Positions 9,080 through 17,544 of a DNA stretch of 64,000 nucleotides are shown here, piece by piece. The notes under the pieces were generated by a model. It had not been told where the DNA came from and searched no databases. It saw only the letters and a list, made by a program, of their open reading frames with translations. Each line of letters opens with the position of its first letter. The stretch's first letter is position 1. Both the position numbers and the translations under genes were made by a program. The DNA is from Sva-07 sp963715825. GTDB taxonomy: Bacteria; Actinomycetota; Acidimicrobiia; Acidimicrobiales; Ilumatobacteraceae. The DNA is taken from positions 62,001 to 126,000 of the forward strand of contig CAVQSI010000041.1 in assembly GCA_963715825.1 (NCBI GenBank), given 5' to 3'.

Positions 9080-10763
9080 GGTGCGCTCCTGCGGTCTCTT
9101 CGCGCTCGCACAGGCGTCGGTATGCGTCGAGCTGTCGTTCGGTCTCGTCCGGCGACCAGCCGAGTTCGTCGCCGAGCAGGGCGGCGACTTCGGGGGCGGC
9201 AGCCAGGCATGCTGGTCGGTCGAACAGGTGGGCGCGGGTGCGCCGCGCCAGGACGTCGTCGAGGGTGGTGGCCATCTCGTGGCGCACGGCATAGACCGCC
9301 TCGGCGCGGACGTAGGGCTGGCCGGCGACGAGCGGCTCGCCGAGATCGGGGCGGAACGCGATGAGGGCTCGGATCTCGTCGGCCATCGATCCGTACCGCC
9401 TGACGAGATGACCGTCGAGCGTGCCCGGCTCGATCGCCCCAGCGGATCGGTCAGCGCCGAGCAACTTCAGGCGTCGGGTGGTGGACCGCCGGGCACGACG
9501 TGGCGCGCCGAGTTGCTTGGCGACGACATCGACGGTGTCCTCGGCCATCTCCCGATACGTCGTCAGCTTGCCGCCGTTGACCCGCACGATGCCGTGGTCG
9601 CCCACCGTCACCTGGTGTTGTCGCGACAGATCGGCGGTCTTCGCGTTGGCGCCGTCGGCCGACGCCTGCTTCACCAGCGGCCGAAGCCCCGCCCACACAC
9701 CGGTGATGTCATCGGCGGTGATGCGCTCGGTGATCGTCGGGTCGAGCGCCTGGTTCAACGCCGTCAGGACGTACTCGATGTCGTCGGCGGTGCACTGCGG
9801 GTCGTCGAGTGGGCCGTCGTAGTCGGTGTCGGTGGTACCGACGTAGACATGCTCGAAGGTGCCGTCGGGGCGTGGTCCCCACGGCACCAGGAACAGGCTG
9901 CGGCGGTCGCTGCGCACCGGGATGATCACGGCGATGTCGCAGCGCACCTTGTCCCAGGGCACCGTGATGTGGACGCCCTTGGCGGGTCGGATCGAGTCGG
10001 GGTGTTCGGCCTCGTCGAGCGAGCGGACCTCGTCGGCCCACACGCCGGCCGCGTTGACGATGCACCGAGCCGCCACGGCGAACCGTTCGCCGTCGGCGTC
10101 GACCACGACACCGGTGGCCTGGCCACTCGTTGCGTCGACCGTGACGTCGACGACCGGGCACCGGTTGACCACCACTGCGCCCCGGTCGGCAGCCGTGCGC
10201 GCCACGGTGAGCGCGAGCCGAGCGTCGTCGGCGGCGGCATCGAAGTAGAGGTAACCGGCGCTGAGCTTGTCGAGGTGGGTGGTGGGGAAGTGGGCCGCTG
10301 CCTGCTCGGCCGAGACGCGCCGGTGGAGCTTGCCGATGCGCCAGCCGCCCGTCAGGTCGTACATCCACATCGCCGAGCCGAGCGCCTTGGCGACCTTCTT
10401 CGACACGACCCCGTCCTTGGTCAGGATCGGGATCATGAACGGCAGGATCTCGACGAGGTGCGGTGCGTTGCGCATCAGGCGTCGACGCTCACGCAGGGCC
10501 TCGTAGACCAGGCGGACGTCACCGTTCTGGAGATAGCGCAGGCCGCCGTGGACCATCTTCGAACTCTTCGACGACGTGCCGCTGGCGAGATCGTCGCGCT
10601 CGACCAGTGCGGTTCGCAGCCCACGGGCGGCCGCGTCGAGTGCCACCCCGACACCGGTGATGCCGCCGCCGATCACCAGCACGTCGAACGGGTTGCCGGC
10701 GGTGCCCGCTCGCAGCGCGTCGAGCATGGCCCGACGTTCGAACGGCAGCGCAGGTCCCGACAT
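9051..10763 (-). CDS. glpD: Glycerol-3-phosphate dehydrogenase (FAD)
   Basis: GlpD oxidises sn-glycerol 3-phosphate to DHAP and passes electrons to the quinone pool at the membrane. The 570-residue length fits the family. The FAD dinucleotide loop is FDVLVIGGGITGVGVALDAA near residue 26, followed by VERDDLASGTSSKSSKMVHG, the GlpD signature around the flavin. Later marks are RPAKGVHITVPWDK, YVGTTDTDYDGP and VNGGKLTTYREMAED. It is the first gene of a leftward operon (glpD, AGPS-like, membrane protein, FGGY kinase) and diverges from the rubrerythrin gene across a 240-base repeat-rich spacer. No strong ribosome binding site precedes ATG 10763. Confidence 0.93.
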   Translation of the reverse strand: MSGPALPFERRAMLDALRAGTAGNPFDVLVIGGGITGVGVALDAAARGLRTALVERDDLASGTSSKSSKMVHGGLRYLQNGDVRLVYEALRERRRLMRNAPHLVEILPFMIPILTKDGVVSKKVAKALGSAMWMYDLTGGWRIGKLHRRVSAEQAAAHFPTTHLDKLSAGYLYFDAAADDARLALTVARTAADRGAVVVNRCPVVDVTVDATSGQATGVVVDADGERFAVAARCIVNAAGVWADEVRSLDEAEHPDSIRPAKGVHITVPWDKVRCDIAVIIPVRSDRRSLFLVPWGPRPDGTFEHVYVGTTDTDYDGPLDDPQCTADDIEYVLTALNQALDPTITERITADDITGVWAGLRPLVKQASADGANAKTADLSRQHQVTVGDHGIVRVNGGKLTTYREMAEDTVDVVAKQLGAPRRARRSTTRRLKLLGADRSAGAIEPGTLDGHLVRRYGSMADEIRALIAFRPDLGEPLVAGQPYVRAEAVYAVRHEMATTLDDVLARRTRAHLFDRPACLAAAPEVAALLGDELGWSPDETERQLDAYRRLCEREETAGAHHAHVTNAAD

Positions 10764-10788
10764 CGCCCGGATGCTACGAGACTTGCTG

Positions 10789-10836
10789 TTTGCGTGCAGA
10801 TTCCGGTGGGACGAGCCATCCGAATCTGCACCCAAC
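10789..10836. repeat. Imperfect palindrome, REP-like (copy 1)
   Basis: GTGCAGATTC (10794-10803) pairs with GAATCTGCAC (10822-10831). The pairing extends inward (GTGG/CCAT region) and outward. The left arm opens with GTTTGCG and contains CAGATT-CGGTG, like the palindrome at 22789-22838 read on its other strand. A second small inverted repeat, ATCTGCA/TGCAGAT, lies at 10864-10886. It could be a mobile REP-type element or an operator in the glpD/rubrerythrin spacer. Confidence 0.5.
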
Positions 10837-10922
10837 CGTCGTTGGCCAGGGCCGAAGGTCTCGATCTGCACGAACTGGATGCAGATATCGTTGCCAGGGT
10901 TCCAACCGCACAACCAGCAATC

Positions 10923-10990
10923 CCAACCCCCAAGCTCAACCCCCCCAAGCTCACCCCCCAAGCTCAACCCCCCAAGCTCAACCCCCCAAG
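10923..10990 (+). repeat. Tandem repeat of about 14 bp before the rubrerythrin gene
   Basis: Four near-identical units of CAAGCTCAACCCCC begin at 10931, 10946, 10959 and 10973, with a fifth partial copy merging into the AAGGAG ribosome binding site at 10991. Spacing varies between 13 and 15 bases because the C-tract length changes. The array ends directly at the Shine-Dalgarno sequence, so copy-number change would alter the leader of the rubrerythrin mRNA. Confidence 0.8.
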
Positions 10991-11003
10991 AAGGAGCATC
11001 ACC

Positions 11004-11423
<420 letters not shown>

Positions 11424-11431
11424 TGTCCGCT

Positions 11432-11456
11432 GAGGGGGCCGCCACGCGGCCCCCTC
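11432..11456 (+). terminator. Strong hairpin after rubrerythrin
   Basis: GAGGGGGCCGC and GCGGCCCCCTC form a perfect 11-bp GC-rich stem with a 3-base loop, 9 bases after the rubrerythrin stop. No T-tract follows. It probably ends or attenuates transcription before the Fe-S protein gene, letting rubrerythrin be expressed at a higher level than its downstream partners. Confidence 0.7.
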
Positions 11457-11528
11457 CTCATCAGGGTCGTCCCGACACGCAACCCGCGTGTTTCGTTGCC
11501 CACCGTCCTCTCGCGGAAGAATTGCCAC

Positions 11529-12830
11529 ATGACCACCACCTATGACCCGAAGCATGCGCTGTACTTCGACGAAGCCGATGTACGCGAGGAACTCACCCGG
11601 GTCTACGACCTGTGCCACGGGTGTCGTCTGTGTTTCAAGTTCTGCACCTCGTTCCCGACGCTGTTCGAGATGGTCGACAAGCACGACGACCAGGACGCCG
11701 GCCGGCTCACGCCCGCCGAGCAGGACCAGGTCGTCGACGAGTGCTTCCAGTGCAAGCTCTGCTACGTCAACTGTCCGTACATCCCCGAGTTGCACGAGTG
11801 GAACCTCGACTTCCCCCGGCTGATGCTGCGCGCCGACGCCATGCAGCACGCCAACGGCATCAAGTCAGCACGTGACAAGGCGACCACCCAGGTGATGGGA
11901 CGCACCGACCTGCTCGGCACCCTCGCCACCACGACGGGACCGATCGCGAACAAGTTCGTCAACGCCGAGCCCGGCTCCGCCGTCCGCAAGGTCGTGGCCA
12001 AGGCGACCGGCGTGTCGCCCACCCGGCTGCTGCCGCCGTATGCGAAGCAGCGGTTCTCGACGTGGTTCAAGAAGCGCCCGAAGATCAATCTGACCAAGCG
12101 CCAGGGCAGGGTCACCGTGTTTCCGACGTGCCTCGTCGAGTACCAGGAGACCGACATCGGCAAGGATCTGGTGAAGGTCTACGAACGCAACGGCATCGAG
12201 TGCAGCAACACCGACGCCGGTTGCTGCGGCGCTCCGTGGCTGCACTCCGGCAACGTCAAGGAGTTCACCAAGGTCGCCGAGAAGAACATCAAGACCCTCG
12301 CCGCCGAGGTCCGAGCCGGCACCGACATCGTCGTGCCGCAGCCCACGTGCAGCTACATCATCAAGAAGGACTACGTGGACTACGTGGGCGGTTCCGACGC
12401 CCAGCTCGTCGCCGAGCACACCTACGACGCTGCCGAGTACCTGATGCAGATCCACAAGGGCGACGACACCTCGCTCGACACCGACTTCCCCGGCGAGACC
12501 GTCGAGTCGATCACGTACCACACGCCGTGTCACCTGCGAGCTCAGAACATCGGGTTCAAGAGCCGCGACCTGATGAAGCTCACCGGCGCCAAGGTCAAGC
12601 TCGTCCAGCAATGCTCCGGCATCGACGGCATGTGGGGCTTCCGAGCCGGCAACGAGGACATCTCGGTGCCGATCGCCGAGAAGCTCGGCGACCAGATCGA
12701 CAAGGCCGGCGGCGACGTGGTGGCCGGCGACTGTCACCTCGCGAACACCGCCATCGTCGAACAGACCGGGCGCACCGCGCAGCACCCGCTGCAGGTGATG
12801 GCCCGCGCCTACGGCATCGCCGAAGAATGA
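11529..12830 (+). CDS. CCG-domain Fe-S oxidoreductase (GlpC/HdrB-like)
   Basis: A 433-residue electron-transfer protein. The N-terminus has two [4Fe-4S] clusters: CHGCRLCFKFC near residue 31 and CFQCKLCYVNCP near residue 75. Two cysteine-rich CCG domains follow, with DAGCCGAPW and then TPCHLRAQ plus QQCSGIDGMWG, as in GlpC and heterodisulfide reductase subunit B. The arrangement rubrerythrin, CCG Fe-S protein, DUF3501 recurs in many bacteria, so it probably passes electrons in that system, perhaps to rubrerythrin. The electron source is not evident. ATG 11529 was preferred over an upstream in-frame start because MTTTYDPKHALYF looks like the family N-terminus. Confidence 0.85.
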   Translation: MTTTYDPKHALYFDEADVREELTRVYDLCHGCRLCFKFCTSFPTLFEMVDKHDDQDAGRLTPAEQDQVVDECFQCKLCYVNCPYIPELHEWNLDFPRLMLRADAMQHANGIKSARDKATTQVMGRTDLLGTLATTTGPIANKFVNAEPGSAVRKVVAKATGVSPTRLLPPYAKQRFSTWFKKRPKINLTKRQGRVTVFPTCLVEYQETDIGKDLVKVYERNGIECSNTDAGCCGAPWLHSGNVKEFTKVAEKNIKTLAAEVRAGTDIVVPQPTCSYIIKKDYVDYVGGSDAQLVAEHTYDAAEYLMQIHKGDDTSLDTDFPGETVESITYHTPCHLRAQNIGFKSRDLMKLTGAKVKLVQQCSGIDGMWGFRAGNEDISVPIAEKLGDQIDKAGGDVVAGDCHLANTAIVEQTGRTAQHPLQVMARAYGIAEE

Positions 12831-12867
12831 CCACCTCTGCCCCCAGCATCTGAGTACAGGAGTTGTG

Positions 12868-13473
12868 ATGTCCCCCCAGACCGGTACCCGCAAGCTCACC
12901 CTCGCCGACATCGCCGACGTGCGCGCCTACGAACGTGAACGCGACGAGTTCCGCACCGCCGTGATGGAGATCAAGCGACGCCGTCGGCTGTCGTTCGGCA
13001 CGATCATCACCCTGATGTTCGAGAATCGCGACACGATGCGCCTGCAGATCCAGGAGATGGCGCGGGTCGAGAAGCTCGTCACCGACGACGAGATCCAGGT
13101 CGAGCTCGACACGTACAACCCGATGATCCCCGAGCCCGGCCAGTTGTGCGCCACGGTGTTCCTCGAGCTCACCAGCGACGACCAGATGCGCGAGTGGCTG
13201 CCGAAGCTCGTCGGCATCGAGCGTTCGTTCGCCGTGGTGCTGCCCGGCGGCGATCGGGTCCGCTCGATTGCCGAGGAGGCCCACGCCGGCCAGCTCACCC
13301 GCGAGGAGGTCACGGCAGCGGTGCACTACATCCGCTTCGAGTTCACCGACGACCAGATTGCATCGTTTGCGTCGGGTCCCGTGCGCATCGAGATCGAGCA
13401 CCCCGACTACCTCGAAGCCGTCGAGCTGTCCGATTCGACGCATGCCGAACTGCTCGGCGACCTGCGCGGCTGA
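12868..13473 (+). CDS. DUF3501 family protein
   Basis: A 201-residue cytoplasmic protein of unknown function, recognised as DUF3501 from its start KLTLADIADVRAYERERDEF, the block IKRRRRLSFGTIITLMFEN and its position next to rubrerythrin and a CCG Fe-S protein. It has no membrane segment and few cysteines, so it is probably an accessory of that redox system rather than an electron carrier. ATG 12868 follows AGGAG at 12858-12862; a GTG one codon upstream is also possible. The gap from the Fe-S gene is 37 bases, so the two are likely co-transcribed. Confidence 0.85.
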   Translation: MSPQTGTRKLTLADIADVRAYERERDEFRTAVMEIKRRRRLSFGTIITLMFENRDTMRLQIQEMARVEKLVTDDEIQVELDTYNPMIPEPGQLCATVFLELTSDDQMREWLPKLVGIERSFAVVLPGGDRVRSIAEEAHAGQLTREEVTAAVHYIRFEFTDDQIASFASGPVRIEIEHPDYLEAVELSDSTHAELLGDLRG

Positions 13474-13562
13474 CGCTCGCCGCGAAATTGCCTCTGGCGC
13501 TCCGCGCTCGACGGTTCTAGATTCGGTGGTTCGAGGGGCGAGCTACGGGGAGTCAACCGCAC

Positions 13563-13802
13563 GTGTCGGTACAGGAACTGAAATGGTGGGATCTGGGAGC
13601 ATGCCGGGGGCTCGATGCCTCGGTGTTCTACCCGGACGACGACGAAGGCGCCGAGGCGGCGAAGTCTGTGTGTGCGGGCTGTTCGGTGCAGTCGGCATGT
13701 CTCGACTACGCGCTGTCCGAGCGTGAGAAGGCGGGCGTGTGGGGTGGAGCGACCGAACGCGACCGCCGTCGCATGATCCGCCAACGTCGCCGTACCCGCT
13801 GA
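13563..13802 (+). CDS. WhiB-family iron-sulfur transcriptional regulator
   Basis: A 79-residue WhiB-like protein, a family confined to Actinobacteria and their phages. The four cluster-binding cysteines are C14, C37, C40 and C46 (C-x22-C-x2-C-x5-C). The turn GVWGG (residues 58-62) and the basic tail RDRRRMIRQRRRTR follow. WhiB proteins bind a [4Fe-4S] cluster and usually act with the sigma factor to tune development or redox responses. Which paralogue this is cannot be decided. The GTG start follows GGGGAG about 13 bases upstream. It is monocistronic, 47 bases ahead of trpD. Confidence 0.93.
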   Translation: MSVQELKWWDLGACRGLDASVFYPDDDEGAEAAKSVCAGCSVQSACLDYALSEREKAGVWGGATERDRRRMIRQRRRTR

Positions 13803-13849
13803 CCAAAGCCGCTTCACTCGCATCGGTGCAGCGCCCTACGCTGCGGCCC

Positions 13850-14899
13850 ATGTCGAGCCACGAACGAGTCCCTGACTGGCCCACCGTCATGTCGACCCTG
13901 ATCGCGGGCGACGATCTCGACCCTGCGACCGCCGGATCGGTGATGACGGCCATCCTTCGCGGTGACGCGACCGCGGCGCAGATCGGTGGGTTCCTGATCG
14001 GGCTGCGAGCCAAGGGTGAGACCGTCGACGAGCTGGCAGGTCTGCTCGCGGCAACGCTGCACGAGGCGACCTATGTGTCACTGTCCGACGAGGAACGAGC
14101 TCGTTGCGTCGACATCGTGGGAACGGGCGGCGACGGCACCCACTCGATCAACGTGTCGACGATGGCGGCACTGGTGATGGCGGGCGCCGGAGCTCCGGTG
14201 TGCAAACACGGCAATCGCTCGGCATCGTCGAAGTGCGGTGCGGCCGACGTCCTCGAGCTCCTCGGGGTGGCGATCGAGCTCCACGCCGAGGGCGTCGCTG
14301 CCTGTGTCCGCGAGGCGGGCATCGGCTTCTGTTTCGCCCCCATCTTCCATCCAGCATTTCGCTTCACCGGGCCGCCGCGGCGTGAACTCGGCGTCGCCAC
14401 GACGTTCAACCTGCTCGGCCCGATGGCCAACCCCGGCAGGGTCAAGCGCCAACTCATCGGCGTCGCCGACCCAGCGTTTGCCGTGCCGATGGTCGAGACG
14501 TTGCAACGTCAGGGTTTGAGCGACGCCTGGGTCGTCCACGGTGCCGGGATGGACGAACTGACCACGCTCGGGCCCTCGCAGGTGCTCGCTCTGCGTGACG
14601 GTGAGGTCTCCGAGTTCTCGATCGACCCCGGCGACTTCGGCATCGCCCCGGCCACTGCCGACGATCTCCGGGGCGGCGCGCCCGAGGAGAACGCACTCGT
14701 CGTGCGGCGAGTCCTCGCCGGCGAGCCGGGTGCCCACCGCGACATCGTCGTGCTCAACGCTGCGGGCGGTCTGGTGGTGGCTGGGCTGGCCGATGATCTC
14801 GAGGCCGGCCTCCAGCTGGCCGCTGCCGCAATCGATGACGGACGCGCGCAAGCGCACCTGGACGCCCTGATCCGGGTGTCTCGGGCCCACGCCGAGTGA
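13850..14899 (+). CDS. trpD: Anthranilate phosphoribosyltransferase
   Basis: TrpD joins anthranilate to PRPP to give phosphoribosylanthranilate, the second step of tryptophan synthesis. The 349-residue length is typical. Motifs are DIVGTGGDGTHSINVSTM (PRPP/anthranilate site, near residue 86), KHGNRSASSKCGAADVLE, and LLGPMANPG. The long open frame begins upstream inside whiB, but ATG 13850 starts the recognisable protein (MSSHERVPDWPTVMSTL). The stop overlaps the start of the homoserine kinase gene (GTGA), so the two are translationally coupled. No other trp genes are nearby. Confidence 0.93.
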   Translation: MSSHERVPDWPTVMSTLIAGDDLDPATAGSVMTAILRGDATAAQIGGFLIGLRAKGETVDELAGLLAATLHEATYVSLSDEERARCVDIVGTGGDGTHSINVSTMAALVMAGAGAPVCKHGNRSASSKCGAADVLELLGVAIELHAEGVAACVREAGIGFCFAPIFHPAFRFTGPPRRELGVATTFNLLGPMANPGRVKRQLIGVADPAFAVPMVETLQRQGLSDAWVVHGAGMDELTTLGPSQVLALRDGEVSEFSIDPGDFGIAPATADDLRGGAPEENALVVRRVLAGEPGAHRDIVVLNAAGGLVVAGLADDLEAGLQLAAAAIDDGRAQAHLDALIRVSRAHAE

Positions 14900-15750
14900 C
14901 CGTCGTTCGCGTTCCGGCGTCGTCGGCCAATCTCGGCGCCGGCTTCGACGTGCTCGGCATGGCACTCGAGCTGTACCTCGACATCGGGTTCGGTGACCCG
15001 CCCGTCGACGCGCAGGCCATCGACCGCCATCACCCGGCGTGGACGGCGTTCACGGCGGCGAACAACGGGGTCGAGTCACCAGACCCGTTGTGGGTCCGAT
15101 CATCGATCCCGATGGGGCGCGGCCTCGGCTTCAGCGGTGCGGCACGCGTCGGCGGAGCGGCCCTCGCAGCGGTCGCGGCCTCCGACGATCCGGCCACGGC
15201 GTTGGGTGACCGTCGCGACACCGTGCTCGACGTTGCAGTGGGTCTGGAGCGTCACGGCGACAATGCAGCGGCATCCGTCGTCGGCGGCGTGATCGCGTGG
15301 GTCGACGGCGTGGCGATTCCACTGCGAGTGGGGCCGGTGCTTGCCGCGGCCGTGGTGGTGGCATGGGTCCCCGAGGCCACGACCTCGACCAACCGCTCCC
15401 GTGGAGCCCTGAGCAGCGAGGTCGCGCGTGGCGACGTGGTCCGCAACCTCGGACGGGTCGCTCAGTTCGTGGCTGCGGTCGAACACGACGATCCTGCGTT
15501 GCTCGCCGGCGCCACCGATGACCGGCTCCACCAGGCCGCACGTCTCGCCGCGGTGCCCGACGCTGCCGGCGCCCTCGACGCCGGTGTCGCGGCGGGGGCG
15601 TGGTGCGGCTGGCTGTCAGGAAGCGGACCGACCGTGGCATTCCTCGCCTCGCCGGACGTCGCCGCGGCCGTCGGTGCCGCCCTACCCGCGAGCGGACACG
15701 TCAAGCCCCTGCGCATCGCCGCTCACGGCGCCCACATCGGCGAGCGATGA
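14896..15750 (+). CDS. thrB: Homoserine kinase (GHMP family)
   Basis: A 284-residue GHMP kinase, best read as homoserine kinase, which makes O-phosphohomoserine for threonine synthesis. The family motifs are VRVPASSANLGAGFDVLGMA at the N-terminus, the ATP loop IPMGRGLGFSGAARVGGAAL and the C-terminal LSGSGPTVAFL. The GTG start overlaps the trpD stop by 4 bases. ThrB usually sits with hom and thrC; coupling to trpD is less usual. Another GHMP kinase substrate cannot be excluded, but the N-terminal motif is ThrB-like. Confidence 0.8.
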   Translation: MTVVRVPASSANLGAGFDVLGMALELYLDIGFGDPPVDAQAIDRHHPAWTAFTAANNGVESPDPLWVRSSIPMGRGLGFSGAARVGGAALAAVAASDDPATALGDRRDTVLDVAVGLERHGDNAAASVVGGVIAWVDGVAIPLRVGPVLAAAVVVAWVPEATTSTNRSRGALSSEVARGDVVRNLGRVAQFVAAVEHDDPALLAGATDDRLHQAARLAAVPDAAGALDAGVAAGAWCGWLSGSGPTVAFLASPDVAAAVGAALPASGHVKPLRIAAHGAHIGER

Positions 15751-15755
15751 GTTTC

Positions 15756-15774
15756 CGCGCGACCCGTCCGCGCG
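15756..15774. terminator. Possible bidirectional terminator
   Basis: CGCGCG at 15756-15761 can pair with CGCGCG at 15769-15774 around a 7-base loop. It fills most of the 37-base gap between the convergent thrB and DnaQ-UvrC-like genes. The stem is short and there is no T-tract. Confidence 0.35.
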
Positions 15775-15787
15775 ATGGCTCATCGCT

Positions 15788-17467
15788 TCAGGCGGCTCGG
15801 GACGTCAGCGACGACAGATCGGGGACGCGGTCGCCGATCGGGAACATCCAGGTGCCCGAACAGCGCACGACCAGTCGTTCGGCGCGTTTGTCGCAGAACC
15901 GTGCGAGGCACAGCGCTTCGTCGATCTGCTCGCGTGACAGCACCCCGGCTGTGGGCGGTTCCGGCGCGGGGATCGGGAGGGCCCGGCCGGCGGTTCCGGT
16001 ACGCGTCGCGTCGATCAGGCGCCCGCGGTCGATGATCCAGGTCGACTCGCCGAAGCTCACTTCGGCTCGTTCGGCCGAGCGCAGCGCCTCGACCAACAGG
16101 TGCCGTCGAACGGCGCCGAGCAGCGTGCTCAACCGATCGCGGGTGGTTGCCGCCTCCTCGAACCGCTGGTTGGCGGCGAGGTCGAACATGCGGTCGCGCA
16201 AGCGGTCGACGACCACACGCGGGTCGCCCGACAGCGCACTGGCTGCCGCGTCGACGGCAGCGGCGTACGTCGTCGGGTCGGCGGTGCCCGAGCACGGACA
16301 CAGCGCAACGCCGAGTTGGGCGGCACTGCAGACCGGCGCGTCGGCGGGCGCCCGGTATCCACGACCCATCCGTACGGTGCAGCGACGCAGCGGGACGGCG
16401 GTGTGGATCGCTTCGACGACGAGGTTGGCCATCGTGCGCGACGGCAGCGGCCCGAGGTGCAGGCCCTTGGCCGACGGGTTCTTCACCACGGACAGCCGAG
16501 GCCACGCGCTGTCGACATCGAGCTTGACGTAGCAGTACTTGTCGGCACGGGTGCCGGCCCGGTTGTAGCGGGGGAGCAGGCTGCTGATCAGGCGGCTCTC
16601 GATCACCTCGGCGGTGAGTGCATCGGGGAGGTCGAGATGCGACACGGACTGGGTTTCGCGCAGCATCGGACCGATCTTGCGGCGGTCGTCGCTGCCGAAG
16701 TACGACCGCACCCGCTGGCGCAGGTTGGTTGCCTTGCCGACGTACAGGATTTCGTCGCGCTGGCCGCGGAACATGTAGACGCCCGGTGAGCGGGGGAGAT
16801 CGGCGGTCATCTTCAGCTTGGCCGACTGTGGATGCCCGGCGAGCTTCGACAGCATCACCAGGTCGTCGAGCCCGGCGACGCCGAGGCCGGCGGCTCGCTC
16901 GATCAGCAGGTGCAGCAGGTCGGCGGTGGCGAGCGCGTCGTCGAGGGCTCGATGGCTCGGTCGGTGGTCGAGTCGGAACCGCGATGCCAAGGTGCCGAGC
17001 TTGCAGTCGGGCACCTCGTCGCGCACCAGCCGCCGGGCGAGCGCGACGGTGTCGACCACGGTGCCCGACAGCGGCTCGCGCTCGGCTCGCCGGCACGCCG
17101 CGCGCAGGAACCCGACGTCGAAGCCGACGTTGTGGCCGACGATCACCGCATCGCCGACGAAGTCGATCAGCGTGCCGAGCACACCTTCGATACGCGGGGC
17201 GTTCGCGACGAGGACGTCGGACAGGCCGGTGAGCACCGTGATCTGCGGGGGGATGGCCCTGCCGGGGTTCACCAGCGTCTGGAACGTGCCCAGGCACGCG
17301 CCGCCGCGGACCTTGACGGCACCGATCTCGGTGATCATGTCGTCGTTGCGGTTCCCGCCGGTGGTCTCGAGATCGATCACGCAGAAGGTGACGTCGTGCA
17401 GCGGGGTGCCCAGCTCGTCGAACGATCGCTGGTGGGCAAGCTCGGCGATCGAACGGGTCTGCATCAT
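15788..17467 (-). CDS. DEDD exonuclease / GIY-YIG (DnaQ-UvrC-like) fusion protein
   Basis: A 559-residue two-part nuclease. Residues about 25-190 are a DnaQ-type 3'-5' exonuclease: FCVIDLETTGG (ExoI), VGHNVGFDVGFLR (ExoII) and HRALDDALATADLL (ExoIII). Residues about 215-310 are a UvrC-like GIY-YIG nuclease: SPGVYMFRGQRDEILYVGKA and LRQRVRSYF. The C-terminal part keeps a UvrB-binding-like segment (RMFDLAANQRFEEAATTRDR). The fusion is known in Actinobacteria and is thought to act in DNA repair. A LexA-type palindrome lies 34 bases upstream over a TTGACA, which supports damage control. With the start site predicted near 17465, ATG 17464 could be used from a leaderless transcript. Confidence 0.9.
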   Translation of the reverse strand: MMQTRSIAELAHQRSFDELGTPLHDVTFCVIDLETTGGNRNDDMITEIGAVKVRGGACLGTFQTLVNPGRAIPPQITVLTGLSDVLVANAPRIEGVLGTLIDFVGDAVIVGHNVGFDVGFLRAACRRAEREPLSGTVVDTVALARRLVRDEVPDCKLGTLASRFRLDHRPSHRALDDALATADLLHLLIERAAGLGVAGLDDLVMLSKLAGHPQSAKLKMTADLPRSPGVYMFRGQRDEILYVGKATNLRQRVRSYFGSDDRRKIGPMLRETQSVSHLDLPDALTAEVIESRLISSLLPRYNRAGTRADKYCYVKLDVDSAWPRLSVVKNPSAKGLHLGPLPSRTMANLVVEAIHTAVPLRRCTVRMGRGYRAPADAPVCSAAQLGVALCPCSGTADPTTYAAAVDAAASALSGDPRVVVDRLRDRMFDLAANQRFEEAATTRDRLSTLLGAVRRHLLVEALRSAERAEVSFGESTWIIDRGRLIDATRTGTAGRALPIPAPEPPTAGVLSREQIDEALCLARFCDKRAERLVVRCSGTWMFPIGDRVPDLSSLTSRAA

Positions 17468-17500
17468 CCGAATGTGATCACGAACAGACGTACGTTGTCA

Positions 17501-17514
17501 AGAACACTCGTTCT
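17501..17514. promoter_or_regulatory. LexA-type SOS box in a divergent promoter
   Basis: AGAACACTCGTTCT is a palindrome with GAAC-N4-GTTC geometry, the LexA consensus of Gram-positive bacteria. On the minus strand a consensus -35 (TTGACA, 17501-17496) abuts the box, and a weak -10 (TCACAT, 17477-17472) follows at 18 bp. This places it to repress the DnaQ-UvrC-like repair gene. The NYN gene starts 31 bases to the right, so both may respond. Confidence 0.75.
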
Positions 17515-17544
17515 GTCGTCGGAGACGTCGAGTATCCTGAGGCC

